64,000 nucleotides of DNA, taken from positions 372,001 to 436,000 of the forward strand of contig JAKZHN010000029.1 of NCBI GenBank assembly GCA_037179335.1, read 5' to 3'. Positions within the stretch are counted from its first letter, which is position 1. Each line of letters opens with the position of its first letter. A program made the position numbers and the translations under genes. Positions 22,122 to 33,292 of this stretch are shown here, in pieces. The DNA is from Cyclaneusma minus. Its lineage: Eukaryota > Ascomycota > Leotiomycetes > Marthamycetales > Marthamycetaceae. Below the pieces are notes generated by a model. That model saw nothing but the letters and a program-made list of their open reading frames with translations, was not told where the DNA came from and ran no database searches.

Positions 22122-23680
22122 ATGCCGACACTCGGATTCCTCAAGAAGAAACGAACCAAAGAGGCGAAAGACCCCGCCTCAACCAGCCAGCCCAACAGCC
22201 CCGTGACGCCGACATCAGCCGGGTTTGGCCAATTCTTTCCATCCGAGTCGGCGCAAAGCAGCGCCCCTGAGGCCGCCTCAGAGACAGATACCTCGATCCA
22301 GAACTGCCTCCCAAAGGCAACCCCCGAACAATCAATGAATCCAGGAAGCGCACCCTACCAGCATCAACAAGCTGGTGCTGCGCATGGCCAGCAAAAAGCC
22401 CCTACAATCCACAACTTAATACACCCGCCCCAGCATGACGGCTCACACATGTCCAAACCCCAGGCCAACATGAGCTATACCCCTACGTCTAGTGCAAATG
22501 GCAATGCAATGAACGCGGCGAAAGCAGCTGTGGTGCAACCTACGCAAGCTCGTGCGACGAAGGGCAAATATACATTGCAAGACTTTGAAATACTGCGGAC
22601 GCTGGGAACCGGTAGTTTTGGTCGCGTGCATCTGGTGCAATCGAAGCACAACCAGCGCTTTTATGCCGTAAAGGTGTTGAAGAAGCAGCAAGTAGTCAAG
22701 ATGAAGCAGGTGGAGCACACAAACGATGAGCGAAAAATGCTAGGAGAGGTCAAGCATCCGTTCCTGATCACACTGTGGGGAACCTTTCAAGATTCACGCA
22801 ATCTATATATGGTCATGGATTTTGTTGAGGGTGGTGAATTGTTCTCGTTACTGCGCAAATCGCAGGTATTTATGCTCTTGCTCCCCTTCACGAAGCGCCT
22901 GTTAACAACTTTAGCGATTCCCGAACCCTGTGGCCAAATTTTACGCAGCGGAAGTGACATTGGCGCTTGAGTACCTACACTCTAAACAGATCATCTACCG
23001 CGATCTGAAACCCGAGAACCTGCTGCTCGATAGACACGGACATCTCAAAATCACGGATTTTGGCTTCGCGAAGAGGGTGCCAGATATCACCTGGACCTTG
23101 TGTGGTACACCTGACTACCTGGCTCCCGAAGTGGTGTCAAGTAAGGGGTACAACAAATCCGTAGACTGGTATATTTCAAATCTCTCATCCTGCATCGGCC
23201 AACACTAACATTCTCAGGTGGTCGCTAGGAATTCTGATTTTCGAGATGCTTTGCGGGTTCACTCCTTTCTGGGACGGTGGTTCTCCAATGAAGATTTACG
23301 AAAACATCCTCAAAGGCCGAGTCAAGTACCCACCCTACATCAATCAGGACGCCCAGGACCTGCTGCAGCGGCTAATCACAGCTGATCTCACCAAGCGATT
23401 GGGTAATTTACATGGCGGACCTCAGGACATCAAGGACCACCCCTGGTTCGCTGAAGTAACATGGGAAAGATTGGCCAAGAAGGACATTGACGCACCATAC
23501 GTTCCTCCAGTAAAGGCTGGCGTGGGTGATGCAAGTCAATTCGACAAGTACCCGGAAGAGACGGAGCAGTATGGGCAGATGGGTTACGATGAGTGCGTTG
23601 AATAATTATGGTTTCTCATCATTGGGCAAGAGTTTTGCTAACAAAGAAATAGGCACGGACATCTTTTCAATGACTTTTAA
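22122..23680 (+). CDS. pkaC: cAMP-dependent protein kinase catalytic subunit (AGC kinase)
   Basis: Four exons (22122..22865, 22915..23168, 23218..23592, 23653..23680) give 466 residues; the first two introns are only 49 bp. A low-complexity N terminus of about 148 residues precedes the kinase domain: GTGSFG loop (162-167), AVK lysine 184, YRDLKPEN with catalytic D278, DFG 296-298, activation-loop TWTLCGTPDYLAPE with phosphorylatable T309, and KSVDWWSLGI rebuilt across intron 2. The last intron has a GTGCGT donor, and the final eight codons restore the AGC hydrophobic motif FNDF at the very C terminus, which strongly supports the model. It phosphorylates Ser/Thr targets in the glucose/cAMP pathway controlling growth, development and, in pathogens, virulence. 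The long disordered N terminus is usual for ascomycete PKA. Confidence 0.95.
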
Positions 23681-24912
23681 GTTAATTGCACCATGAGCAG
23701 CGCCATTTTGGGACTAGGCTGCTCCTCACTCCCAGAATGCTTTCCGCTTATACCAATATATGAAACCTTTCCTATTAGGAGGAGAGACTTCCATACTCAT
23801 TCTCACCAGAAATATTTCTCGGGTTGTTGGAAATTCCGGGGCCAATACCCACACAAACGGTTCCACTTGTCTTTTGTTTGGGCGTGACAATTCCATTGAT
23901 AAAGGGGGGCGCTGCATGTGGGGTCTACAGAGGGGCACGCATACAGGACAACGGGGTTTCGACGATTGCTACGCGACTGGAGTTTGATCAATATCGTTAA
24001 TCGCACATGCTTCATCGACCGAGCGAAAATTCGAGATGGCGTCCCTCGGGCAAGCGCTGGTGCAGGGCTGGAGGCCAGTCCTTGCAAGCTACCTACGCTG
24101 GATCGCTGGATCGGAGAGGGCTAGATTGCAAGTTTGCGGGTGGATTACATGCGGCGGGTTTGCTTTTCTTTCGGTCGGGCTCCGACAACGGGTGTGACAC
24201 GGCGCAGGTTTGGGGCCCAGTCTGCTGTCCTCGGCGACCTCTAGACTTAGCAACATGATGCTATGGCCGATCTCTGTGGAAATGCGGAACAGTCGATGGA
24301 AGACGACTGGGCGAGGCAGGACTTGTAGGGCGAGGAAGATGGGGGAATAAGGGGCGTTCCGTTAGTCCTTGAATGCAAGTCTGCCTACCTACTATCCTCG
24401 GCATTTCTTGAGCAGAGTGAAATCCCGTGTGAGGGTGCGAGTCATACAACCACCATGGTAGGATCTGCAGCTTTCCAGCTTTGACGCCATCAAAATTTCT
24501 TTCTCCAATTGTTGCCATTTCTGCAGTTATTGAGTTCGATTCAGCCTTGTTACCCAAGTTTCTTGCGATTCAGATTCTAAATGACTTGGGGGGTTACAAA
24601 TTGCTGGCTCAACAGTCCCTTCATTTTGTCATGATTGCTATAAAGAACAAACTTGCCCAAGTATTTGTATCGGATCGAGGCCTAAGTGGGCGCAATTAGT
24701 AGAATCAGTGGCTTTCGAGCCTGACGCTAGCGTCCAATGACTTTCAAGGTCAAAATTGCTCCTGGAATCCTGGTAACAATATGGATTTGCCTCTAATAAT
24801 CTACAGCCGCTTACACATGGGCCAGGTTCACCCATAACGAAACATACCTACACGTATAAGGCACCATCTCTCCCCATCTTCACCCTCCATTTCCCCCTAC
24901 CACTTCCACATC
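23681..24912. other. Convergent intergenic region
   Basis: 1.2 kb between the 3' ends of PKA and the MAPEG gene. Several short ORFs on both strands have no recognisable protein features. I see no repeat array or RNA gene. Confidence 0.45.
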
Positions 24913-25577
24913 TTAATAACCGATAGCACCAACAGCGCTCCAAACGGCCGCCAGCAGCAAAACAATCTGACTGGGCGAGGCGATCATAGCTCCCTTAGCA
25001 CGACCATCCCCATTCGCACCCCACGCGGGATTTGAGTATCCGTACATATAGATAGTGCGACCCAAGACCCAGAGGCCACCTGCGGTGGCGGCGAAGAGTG
25101 GAGCGCGCAGGCCGGCAATGAGCATGGCAGCTAGCACGCTGGGGTGGTTCTCGGCGTAGTTGACGTGGGCGCGCTGGGCGCAGTTGAAGGCGAATGCTGT
25201 TTGGTAGGTAGTGTTAGCTTTGGGTTGAAGGGCGTGGTGAGTTTGTTGTGGGCGCTTCAATGGAGGTTACACGAAGCTTGAGGGGAGAGAGGGTGTAGAG
25301 AATGGAAATATGGCTGGAGAAATAGGTACCTTTGGGGTCCTTGGCTGCCACTTCATCCTTTGCATAGGCGGCCGGATAAAGGACACCAGCAGCTTTTCGG
25401 TGCAGCAAGGTGTTAATTGTGTGAACGAAACCCAAAATGCAGCTACTGGAAGCGGCCAGGAGAACCCAGCTGTGTTTTCGGGATTAGTACGACATATGTA
25501 TTGCTTTTTCAAGCTTGAAGGTTTTGGACAGAAAAGAGCAGCACACACCCATAACCTTCCGGGATAGTCAGAGCCAT
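24913..25577 (-). CDS. MAPEG-family protein, microsomal glutathione S-transferase 3-like
   Basis: Exons 25577..25549, 25469..25330 and 25196..24913 join to 150 residues, the standard MGST3 size. The first exon encodes MALTIPEGYG, and the joined sequence shows the family motifs: HRKAAGVLYPAAYA, FNCAQRAHVNYAENHPS (the RAHxNxxEN glutathione-site block) and GRTIYMYGYS. Four membrane helices are visible. MGST3-type enzymes of ER membranes conjugate glutathione to, or reduce, lipid hydroperoxides. All expected residues are present; the physiological substrate is unknown. Confidence 0.93.
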
Positions 25578-26530
25578 ATCTCATCAACTTTCGAGGTGCT
25601 TCGGAATTGGTAGAATTAAACGTTAGAAGAGACAGGTCGACGTGGAGGGCGATTGATCTTTTGCTGGCTGGGGAAGCTTCGAAGCAGCAGCGTGCTCTAT
25701 TTTATATCAACCCCGGTACCTGGGTAGGACCCACACAGCTTAGCTTTGGTTCTCGGAATGACGCGCAGGCTCCGTGTCTGAGCTACCGTGCTGCAACTGC
25801 CAGCCAATCACAGAGCTGCTTGAGCTTTCTATGGAATGTGCGGAAGATGTGGAATCGTCGACTTTCCACGACCACATGTCTCACAGTCTCAGTGCACCAA
25901 GCAACGTATCGTGAAGATTCGATCATGTCGACAAATGATCCCCTGGACACTGCCTGGCAGAGCACCTGCGACGTCACACGGCCAGACTCAGAGCGCCGTA
26001 TGCTTCGAGAACGGTACATTGATGAGCCGACGGTGGAACCGCGACGCTAAATGTCTCCGAATATTCGTCCGCTTCCCGACTTCAGACACGATTATTGTAT
26101 CTCCGAGTCCATGATTTCCGATCAATTTACTTTCTCCTAATTATTTGGATCTCACCTGATTGCTTGCATTCTGTGCAGTTACTCAGAATTCCCTCACCTA
26201 CTTGAATTTCTCTCAGTATGTTACCTGGATATCTCTCAGTTGCCTGGATTTCTCTCAGTTGCCTGGATTTCTCTCAATTACTTGGATTGCGCGCAAGATT
26301 GGCCTGATTCTTAGTGATTTGGATTCTTTCTAAGAACCAAGATTCCTTCTCGAAAACTCTTTGTTCCTGGGAACTACGCTTCTGCCAAATACACCTTTTC
26401 GTCCCGAGCCAAAAGCAAGACGTCTGGTTGCAGCACTTGCTCCCAGACGCTCTCAAACGCCAACCCCAAGAACTCCAGTCGGCAGTGATGCCTAACTCCA
26501 TTTCTTTTCTCTCTCCTCCAAATCCTACGT
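25578..26530. other. Intergenic region with repeat array
   Basis: The MAPEG promoter lies on the left and a subtype-2 repeat array at 26135-26330. No gene is supported. Confidence 0.5.
26135..26330 (+). repeat. 19-bp repeat array, forward, subtype 2
   Basis: Units of the form GGATTTCTCTCAGTTGCCT. Two consecutive copies near 26241-26285 are almost identical, the best-preserved tandem in the window. Confidence 0.85.
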
Positions 26531-27784
26531 TCAACAAGTCTCCACCCCCGCAGATCTCCCCTTCCACCCATCCCCCACCATCAGAAAGCACCACTCTCCT
26601 CTTGTTACCGGCGTGATATCCTCGAATCCATTCGGCGTGCATGGCCCCCGTCTATGCGGCCCCTGATCCAATCTCTGGATACTCTCATTCTCCTCCGCCG
26701 TTGCTTCCACTATCCTATATTCACTAGCAATCTCCGCCGTGACCCTCTTCTTGATTTCAGCGCCAAAGGTCGTCTTCAGGGCAGGCAGGCTAGCGTGTTC
26801 TTCATCGCCCATCTCAATCCCTGCTTTGCGCTCTGGACCGCCATACCAGCTTTTGTAAGCTTCATGGACGTCTGAGAGGGCAGCTACGGAGACTGAGAGA
26901 TGGTCGTAGGCGCGGAGGAGGTAGCCTTTGCTGATGCCTCGGCCGCTTTGTGCCAGGACTAGTCGTCGTAGTTCGTCGACTGCGTCTTCCAGCGCTGACG
27001 CTGCGGATAGCTGCGGTGCTGCCTGCCATGCTTTGAGTGCGGATGGAGACAAGATGCGAAAATAGGTTTGTAAAGCTAGTTTGAAGGTGTATATACGGTC
27101 AAGTGACAGTAAAGTCAGCCCTTCGCTGCTGAATACGACCTCGTTCTGGATTAACGAGCGGCGAATGAGATCATCGTTGATGGGAGCCGTGTTGCCTGGC
27201 TGAGAGGAGAGCCAGCCGGTGCCCATGTGAGGAAATTTTCTTTCCGCTTTGGAGATGGTTTCTCGGAGGATTTTCCCGGCTTTCGGTGTGATGGTAGAAA
27301 AATGCTTGAGGCTAATTCCAAAGTAATTTGGGGTCGTGGGCGACCGGCTTTGGGGGAATTTCGGGCTCATAGGGGAGGATGACGCGGAGCTTGACGGGGA
27401 AGTGGGCCATCGACAGAATGCCTTGGGACTGAGGGGGAGCGATGGCCGCGGAGTCCGTGATATGGATGGGGATGAACAGCTTGAACAGGAGGAGCATGTG
27501 GAGTTGCTTCTTGCACAAGAAGGGACTGATCGCTTGCAACCCAGATGCCTGGGTGATGGAGGTCCGCTGAAGAGAGACTGGGCTGGAGACGGAGGCAGGT
27601 TCGGTGAAGGCGAGGCGTTCGGAATTGGCGATATCACCAAGTCGAGATGTAGTCTTTTGCGTGCCAATCGACTGGAGACGTACTCCAAAGCATCGTTGAG
27701 CTGGGGCGGGAGCTGCTTTGCCTGGAGGAGAGATACCCCTGCCTCAATAGGGGAAGATATATTCGTTTTCGAGATATGAGACAT
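26531..27784 (-). CDS. Fungal protein of unknown function with N-terminal helical domain and Ser/Pro-rich linker
   Basis: An uninterrupted frame of 417 residues from ATG 27784. I do not recognise a named family with confidence. Residues 15-55 (LLQAKQLPPQLNDALEYVSSRLARKRLHLDLVI) form a helix-strand pattern that I recall from uncharacterised ascomycete proteins. Residues 55-150 are rich in Ser, Pro and Cys (CSSCSSCSS), probably disordered. From about 155 there is a folded-looking domain with FGISLKHFSTITPKAGKILRETISKAERKFPHMG and LIRRSLIQNEVVFSSEGLTLLSLDRIYTFKLALQTYF. No signal peptide or membrane helix is seen. The start codon is preceded by a 19-bp repeat array only about 10 bp away. Confidence 0.65.
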   Translation of the reverse strand: MSHISKTNISSPIEAGVSLLQAKQLPPQLNDALEYVSSRLARKRLHLDLVISPIPNASPSPNLPPSPAQSLFSGPPSPRHLGCKRSVPSCARSNSTCSSCSSCSSPSISRTPRPSLPLSPKAFCRWPTSPSSSASSSPMSPKFPQSRSPTTPNYFGISLKHFSTITPKAGKILRETISKAERKFPHMGTGWLSSQPGNTAPINDDLIRRSLIQNEVVFSSEGLTLLSLDRIYTFKLALQTYFRILSPSALKAWQAAPQLSAASALEDAVDELRRLVLAQSGRGISKGYLLRAYDHLSVSVAALSDVHEAYKSWYGGPERKAGIEMGDEEHASLPALKTTFGAEIKKRVTAEIASEYRIVEATAEENESIQRLDQGPHRRGPCTPNGFEDITPVTRGEWCFLMVGDGWKGRSAGVETC

Positions 27785-27794
27785 GGCTGCTTGT

Positions 27795-27915
27795 GGAGGA
27801 ACTTGGATTATTCCAAGTTATTTTGGATATTCCAAATTGCTTTGGACACTCCAAGTGACTCTGTATATTCCAGGTGACTTTGAATATTCGAAGTGATTCC
27901 GGATATTCTGGTCGC
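27795..27915 (-). repeat. 19-bp repeat array in the 5' flank of the unknown gene
   Basis: Six units such as GGATATTCCAAATTGCTTT and GGACACTCCAAGTGACTCT on the plus strand. It begins about 10 bp upstream of the start codon at 27784, so it probably lies within the mRNA leader or core promoter. Confidence 0.8.
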
Positions 27916-29049
27916 GCTTGACGGACTTGACTTGAGACAGAGAAGGCAGTCATCGGTAGCCATGGTAGGGGGCACGATATGGAGGGTATATATCCTAGGA
28001 TTCGAGATTCTGCCCAAGCATGCCTTGGTCACAATCGGGCGTCTAGAGGAGAGAGCCGAAGTGTGGAAGGCCTTTGAGTTCCCGATTTGACAGAGGGTAT
28101 ATGCGGAGCCATCCTTGTCCCGGCACTCCCCCTCGAGTCACATTGTGCATATTGTTCCTGAGGATCTCCTCGATAACAAAAAATGGCGGGGGTTGCTCTA
28201 CTGACTACCCCCTACCCTTGCAACCCCACATCCCCCAAAATTAGACCTTAACCGCCAGCTCCGCAACGGCCACTCCTTATTCGCCAGTACCCTTATGCAC
28301 GTCACCGGGCGGGCCGGCGGTACGTGAATGCTGCACGGCTTCCTATTTTTGGCTTTCTCCTCTGTACATATAGATATAGCCCATCTTATTGCATCCCCAG
28401 GCAGGGCCAGTGAGCTTGGGAAGAGTTTGTAACAGCCTCGTCATATAATTCGCTTCTACGCGCTGACTTGCTGCTTCGCCGCCTCCATAAGCTCTTAGCT
28501 TCCTCGGTATCCCTTGTCCGAAAGTCAAATTCGAAAGTTTCTGTTATCTTAGGACGGAGCCCGACTCGGCGACTGGCAGCTTCATAGTTGCGGTGATATC
28601 TGTCTATTAGCACCACATGTCCCAATCGTTGGATTGTGGTCGCAGGTACCACCGTACCAGTAGTGAGCATGAAATGACAACCAAGAGTTCAAGACCTTGG
28701 ATCGCCTTATACTACTCTAGCATCAAATGGGAACAAAACTCCAGCGTTCTAGAAATGCTACCGTGGCATCCGGGCCCTCTCCCAACCCTACACTAGCCCA
28801 TCCCAAAGAATATGGCACTCGTTGCAGCGTCAAAGACCGGGAATTGTCAAGTCGTGGAGTTCCTTGTGGCTCGGCAAATGGAACGGCAAAATGTTTTTAT
28901 CTCGAGTCGATCTTCAGTCGATCTGCATGCTTCATGCATCGTGGACTCGATGACATAACCATATCTACTCGCCGCACCTCGATGGCCGCTCTTCTTCCCC
29001 GCGCAAAGCTCTCCTACAACACCTGAGTTTGTACAGCATCGATCAGCGG
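27916..29049. other. Intergenic region
   Basis: No supported gene. The right end carries a diverged copy of the last coding segment of the PRCC-like gene (28957-29046, listed separately). Confidence 0.45.
28957..29046 (-). pseudogene. Diverged tandem copy of the PRCC-like gene 3' end
   Basis: Directly after the stop codon of the PRCC-like gene the minus strand repeats its last ~90 coding bases in decayed form. AGGAGAGCTTTGCGC is shared exactly, and AGATATGG and CAATGCTG/CGATGCTG blocks align in the same order with small gaps. The copy has lost the reading frame. Confidence 0.6.
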
Positions 29050-30207
29050 TCACCATCCATATCTGCTGCCCGCCTCTTTCCGATTGTTCTTTCCCTGCGC
29101 AAAGCTCTCCTCCAAAGCCTCCTTCTGGCTTTGTGCAGCATTGACCAACTGCTTCAAGCTGTGTTTTCCTGGAGCAATGGACCTGACGGGATTATGCTGT
29201 ACTTGTTCGCCCGCAGCTCGGAGCTCTTCGTTATGTCTGTATTCCTGGTCGGTATTGAAATTGATGACGTTACTGGCCGAGAGCCCCACCCCATTTCCAT
29301 TTCGTTGCCCTCTTTGCCGTCCGAATAATTGCCTCCGTTCAGCTTCGGACAGATTGAGATCTGAAGCTATATCATTCAGAGACTGTGGGCCTGGCGGTTG
29401 GGATGGCAGAGCTGGGGGATAGCTGTGTTCTCGTGAGGGATCTTCATAAGTTGGATCTGTGAGACTAGGTGGTGAGCCGGTTCCTGTTCCTGCAGACTGG
29501 TAGAGCATAGGTTCATAATCGCCTGTGGATGAAACAGAGGGCATATCTGTGGTTTCCGTTGGCATAGAGAAGAGTGAGACTTTTGGCTTTTCAGGCTCCC
29601 GCGGTGGAGTAGTCGTCTTGCTCGCAGCCAGTGCGTTTGAACCCTTCGATGGTACCGCAGAATTTTGTGCGGGTATTGTCGCGCCTTCCGGCTTCTTCTT
29701 TTTCGGGGGTTTCCTGGCGACGGAGAGAGGCTTGAACATCAACGGCTTTCCCACCAGCTTGACCTCTTCCGCTGGGGCTGTAGATGGAGCAGCCGCGTCT
29801 CGAACCCGTCCACTGACATCTCCATCGCGAGGCGCTTCATTCTCGGCAGGTGCAGATTCTGGTGCAGGCGATCTGCTGAACGAGGGCTCAGCTCCGGTCT
29901 TTAGGCTGACGCCCGGCCTCCTTCCTGAGCTCTGGTTCTGCTGTGCTGGACGTTTTGGTGCTGGCAGAAAAGAGTTGAAGCCAGCGAAGCCTCCAGCGCC
30001 AGTCTTCGAGCGTTTGGCTGGCGGCTCATCTTCGTTGGTATCATGACTGGGGGCACTTTGTTGCGGCAGGTCCACGCGGATTTTCCCCGGATTGGCTCGA
30101 TCGATGATTTTGCGGAAGGCGGGTTTGGTATTCGTTGGCTTGGGCTTGACAACGGGTACTGCTTCAGAGTCGGAAGGCTCAGAGTCGGAGTAGTCGACGA
30201 GCGCCAT
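29050..30207 (-). CDS. PRCC-family protein (mitotic checkpoint regulator, MAD2B-interacting type)
   Basis: 385 residues from ATG 30207 without introns; the frame stays open upstream but has no ATG. The start MALVDYSDSEPSDSE is the typical PRCC beginning. The middle is Pro/Ser/Lys-rich and disordered with nuclear-localisation-like KKKK and KRSK clusters. The conserved C-terminal block includes LNDIASDLNLSEAERRQLFG, ASNVINFNTDQEYRHNEELR and HNPVRSIAPGKHSLKQLVNAA. PRCC proteins are nuclear, associate with splicing factors and, in animals, bind MAD2B; a spliceosome-linked role is most likely in fungi. It is divergent from sin1, 337 bp apart. Confidence 0.88.
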   Translation of the reverse strand: MALVDYSDSEPSDSEAVPVVKPKPTNTKPAFRKIIDRANPGKIRVDLPQQSAPSHDTNEDEPPAKRSKTGAGGFAGFNSFLPAPKRPAQQNQSSGRRPGVSLKTGAEPSFSRSPAPESAPAENEAPRDGDVSGRVRDAAAPSTAPAEEVKLVGKPLMFKPLSVARKPPKKKKPEGATIPAQNSAVPSKGSNALAASKTTTPPREPEKPKVSLFSMPTETTDMPSVSSTGDYEPMLYQSAGTGTGSPPSLTDPTYEDPSREHSYPPALPSQPPGPQSLNDIASDLNLSEAERRQLFGRQRGQRNGNGVGLSASNVINFNTDQEYRHNEELRAAGEQVQHNPVRSIAPGKHSLKQLVNAAQSQKEALEESFAQGKNNRKEAGSRYGW

Positions 30208-30544
30208 GGTGTGTGGGCGGCGGAGGCAATGTAGCTGAAGAAATGAAGAAGGTTGCAGAGTATTCGACTGTGAGCGGTGGCTGGCGTACTCTTGAGCAGG
30301 GATGGGGCGAGCTCGGAGCTTCGAGCTGCAGGGCGGGTTATGAAGCTGCACGACCCCGGAGATAAGCGCGGTGACGATGCGACGAGCAACATGTGCCCCG
30401 ACAACGATACTCTGCGACCACAAAACCGTTAACTTCGACCACCAACTTCAACATGCCGGCTTAGATTCATAGTTGCCACTTTCGTATGCCTTCGGACGCT
30501 TCTTGTCTTCTACCTTCACTTCCCCTTCTAGAGCAGGTCTCACA
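30208..30544. promoter_or_regulatory. Shared divergent promoter, PRCC-like / sin1
   Basis: 337 bp between the two start codons, C/T-rich towards sin1. No TATA box is evident. Confidence 0.45.
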
Positions 30545-33094
30545 ATGTCGCTTTGTCAGATAGAGGAGTGCGCCCCATCATTGAAATCCCCCAATAGATC
30601 ACATTGCTGACCTGAACTTCAGTCTTGTGTCCTACCAATTGCGCACCACTTATCTGAACACCATAAGGGATGGCGTCGGCGAGCGATGTCTTCGAATAAA
30701 TGATTCCTTTCTCAATGCCCAGCCCTTCAAGTCTGCTGGCTGGAGACCAAATCCGGCTTATATCAAGCGCACCCATTCTCCTCCCATCCCCACAGCTGTT
30801 GCTTCCGACTACTTCCAAGCCCCGCGATCTGCCGGTCTTGCTACCACGGCTCTAGAAGATGAAGCGGAAGAAGGTGGAATGGTCACAGGGGGCGGACAGG
30901 GAGACACCGTGGGTCCCGGCATCTCCACGAAACGCCGCAGGCGGCGCGAGCAAATGGAGGAGGAAGACAGCAGCGACTTAAGTGATGATAGCGACGACGA
31001 AGGTGACCAACGCGCTGCCCAACAGATTCGATTTGCCAAGATGCCGATAAGGAGAAGATCTGGATCATCTCCACTCCCAGCTGCAAATATGGGAGACTCT
31101 TCGGCCGCAGCCACTACGCAGGGGCCGCAGCCACCACGGCGAGGCTCGCAGCCTACCGTGGACACAATCACGGAGCGAGTAAGAAGAGATACGGTCACGA
31201 GCAGCGAGATGTCATCAGAAAATGATTTCGATCCTTCCACCTTTAGACGGCCACCCATCCCTGCTAGAAGTGCGGCACGAGCGACTAGAGCATTAGTAAA
31301 AGAGACCTCTGAACCGAAAATCGGTATCTCAAGGCAGCATAGTGACCTCCTGGAAGAGGAGGAGGAGGACGAAGATTTCGATGGCTCCGACATGTCTTCG
31401 GATTTTGCCGAAAGCATGGACGAAGCTTCTATGCTGGACAGCGTTGATGAAGGAATCGAGTCGTCCCCACCACATGTTGTTGGTACTCCCCCGCGCCAAC
31501 TTCGAAGATCTTCGCCCAAGAAATCAAGGTCCAATGCTCCTGCTTTGGAAGCCTTACCACCCCCTCGCCCCATCAGTATGATCCTGCCGAAGAGCCTGCT
31601 TTCCGCTGCTATAAATGCACGAAGGAAGAAGGCGGCTATGCCTTTTGAAGGCTTTGCGTCACTCTCAGGACAAGGGGACCCAAATCCCCTGGTGTTGCGG
31701 ATTTGGGCTACGTTTTCCAAGTCATCGACTAAGTACTATGAGGTTCTGATCAGACGTACTGTCCATGATGGAGAAAATGGTGATCGTCAAGTGACCGTAG
31801 CGGACTTAATAGGACTCAGTCTGTGGCGCTATTTTGAGGAGAAGCTAGAGCCTTCCCTTCAAGAAGAGCAGCTGAACGTGAACCGTTGGACACTACGCCT
31901 AGTGGAAGACGAAGAGGTCGACTTTGATTTTCCGGCGCTCGAGCGAATAAAGCCCGTGGTATCGTTTACAACGGCCAACAATCGCGCGGGCAGAGCCAGG
32001 GGTAATTCGAAGGTGTTTGACGAGTTTGCACTTGTCGAGGCAACGGAAGAGCAATTCTTGCAGAACCAACAAGCCACCCCACAGTTCCAGCAAGAATCTG
32101 CGGCTTCGGAAGGCGGAGAGGATGACCTCGGGCTCAAGGATACGTCGGCTCCTCAACAACCTCACTTTACACCTTCAATCGCGAGACCAAACCCCTTATT
32201 AACCACCAAGTCCGCTGCACAGACAGCACAGCTCGCAGACGTCCCGACCTTGCCAGATGACACCAAAGTAGCCAAAGACGGTGGCGTCCACAAGTTCCTG
32301 AAAGTGCATATCCACTCCGCGGACGTTGCGCCAGGCCAGGTGGTCACGCTCGACGTAACAACCAATACCTACCTCGCCGAAGTACTAGATCTGGTGTGCA
32401 AAAGACGGCAGCTGGACAAAGCAGCCCACGTACTCAAACTAACCGGAACCGGCACCGTCGTATATCTAGACAGAACGGTCGCTTCGATAGGTAATTGCGG
32501 AGATCTGGACCTGCTGAGACGAAGATTTGCCACCGATGGTCCACTTACGCTCACTGGCAGTCCGAGCAGCGCAAGCCCCCAGATCATGGCGCTATCCGAG
32601 CATCCACCCATGCACAGGGCGAGGAAGCAACAGCAGATGATGAGCACTCATCCTCTGGCGCGCGAAGCAATCAAGCAGGATGAAATTGGTGCGAGCCCGA
32701 ACTACAGGAAGTATACTGTGTGGCGGAAACAGCCTATGCGATTTGTGGGCATGAACGAGAGGGTCCTGGCCATAGATGGCGAGTACTTGTATTTCATGCC
32801 CGCGTCGGCGGGTAAGACGATGTTTGAGGGACAGCAGAAGACGACGACCGTACATTTCAGTAATGTGGTTGGATGCAAGGTGACTAGGAAGCATCCGACC
32901 AACTTCAAGGTGAGCCTTGACTACAGAACATCCTGCTGCTACGTGCTATTATTAAGGTGCTAATACTTTTGCAGGTGGTTGTCTACAAGAACAACGATGA
33001 GAAGAAGTATTTCTTCGAGGCTAGGAGTACGGCTGAAGCTGCGGAGATCGTCCAAGAGATCAAAACTGGCATGGCGCCATACATTGATCGATGA
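30545..33094 (+). CDS. sin1: TORC2 subunit Sin1 / Avo1
   Basis: Exons 30545..30567 (23 bp), 30623..32909 and 32975..33094 give 809 residues. The tiny first exon (MSLCQIE plus two bases) uses a GTGCGC donor and splices to LVSYQLRTTYLNTIRDGVGER, the conserved Sin1 N terminus. After a long acidic, Ser-rich region come the CRIM domain (about 355-480, PLVLRIWATFSKSSTKYYEVLI and FDEFALVEATEEQF), a Ras-binding-like domain (about 550-625, KFLKVHIHSADVAPG) and a C-terminal PH domain (about 690-805) completed by exon 3. Sin1 holds TORC2 together, and CRIM recruits AGC-kinase substrates to the complex at the plasma membrane. A decayed copy of part of exon 3 lies about 180 bp past the stop. Confidence 0.93.
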
Positions 33095-33249
33095 ATATGA
33101 TCATCGCAATGCGATACCGATTACTGTGTTTTTCTGAGCTATGCATGGATGGCCTTGTAGGGCATAAGGCCTAGGAAGGGGCCTATTGTTGCGCGTAGCA
33201 GAAACCACAATGCGAGTCAGAAAAATTATTTCTTGCCTCCTGGAGCATG

Positions 33250-33292
33250 TTATGCATACCAACTGTGATAAGTACTTCCTCGAAGCTAGGTA
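33250..33292 (+). pseudogene. Decayed copy of a sin1 exon 3 segment
   Basis: AAGTACTTCCTCGAAGCTAGG matches the PH-domain coding sequence at 33005-33025 at 18 of 21 positions, all three differences being transitions. The preceding ~25 bp align loosely in the same order. A GTAAGT follows directly, so a duplicated or alternative exon is another reading. Confidence 0.45.

Noticed and set aside
30208..30423. 72-residue upstream extension of the PRCC-like protein
   Set aside because: The frame is open upstream but has no ATG, and the conserved family start is MALVDYSDSE at 30207.
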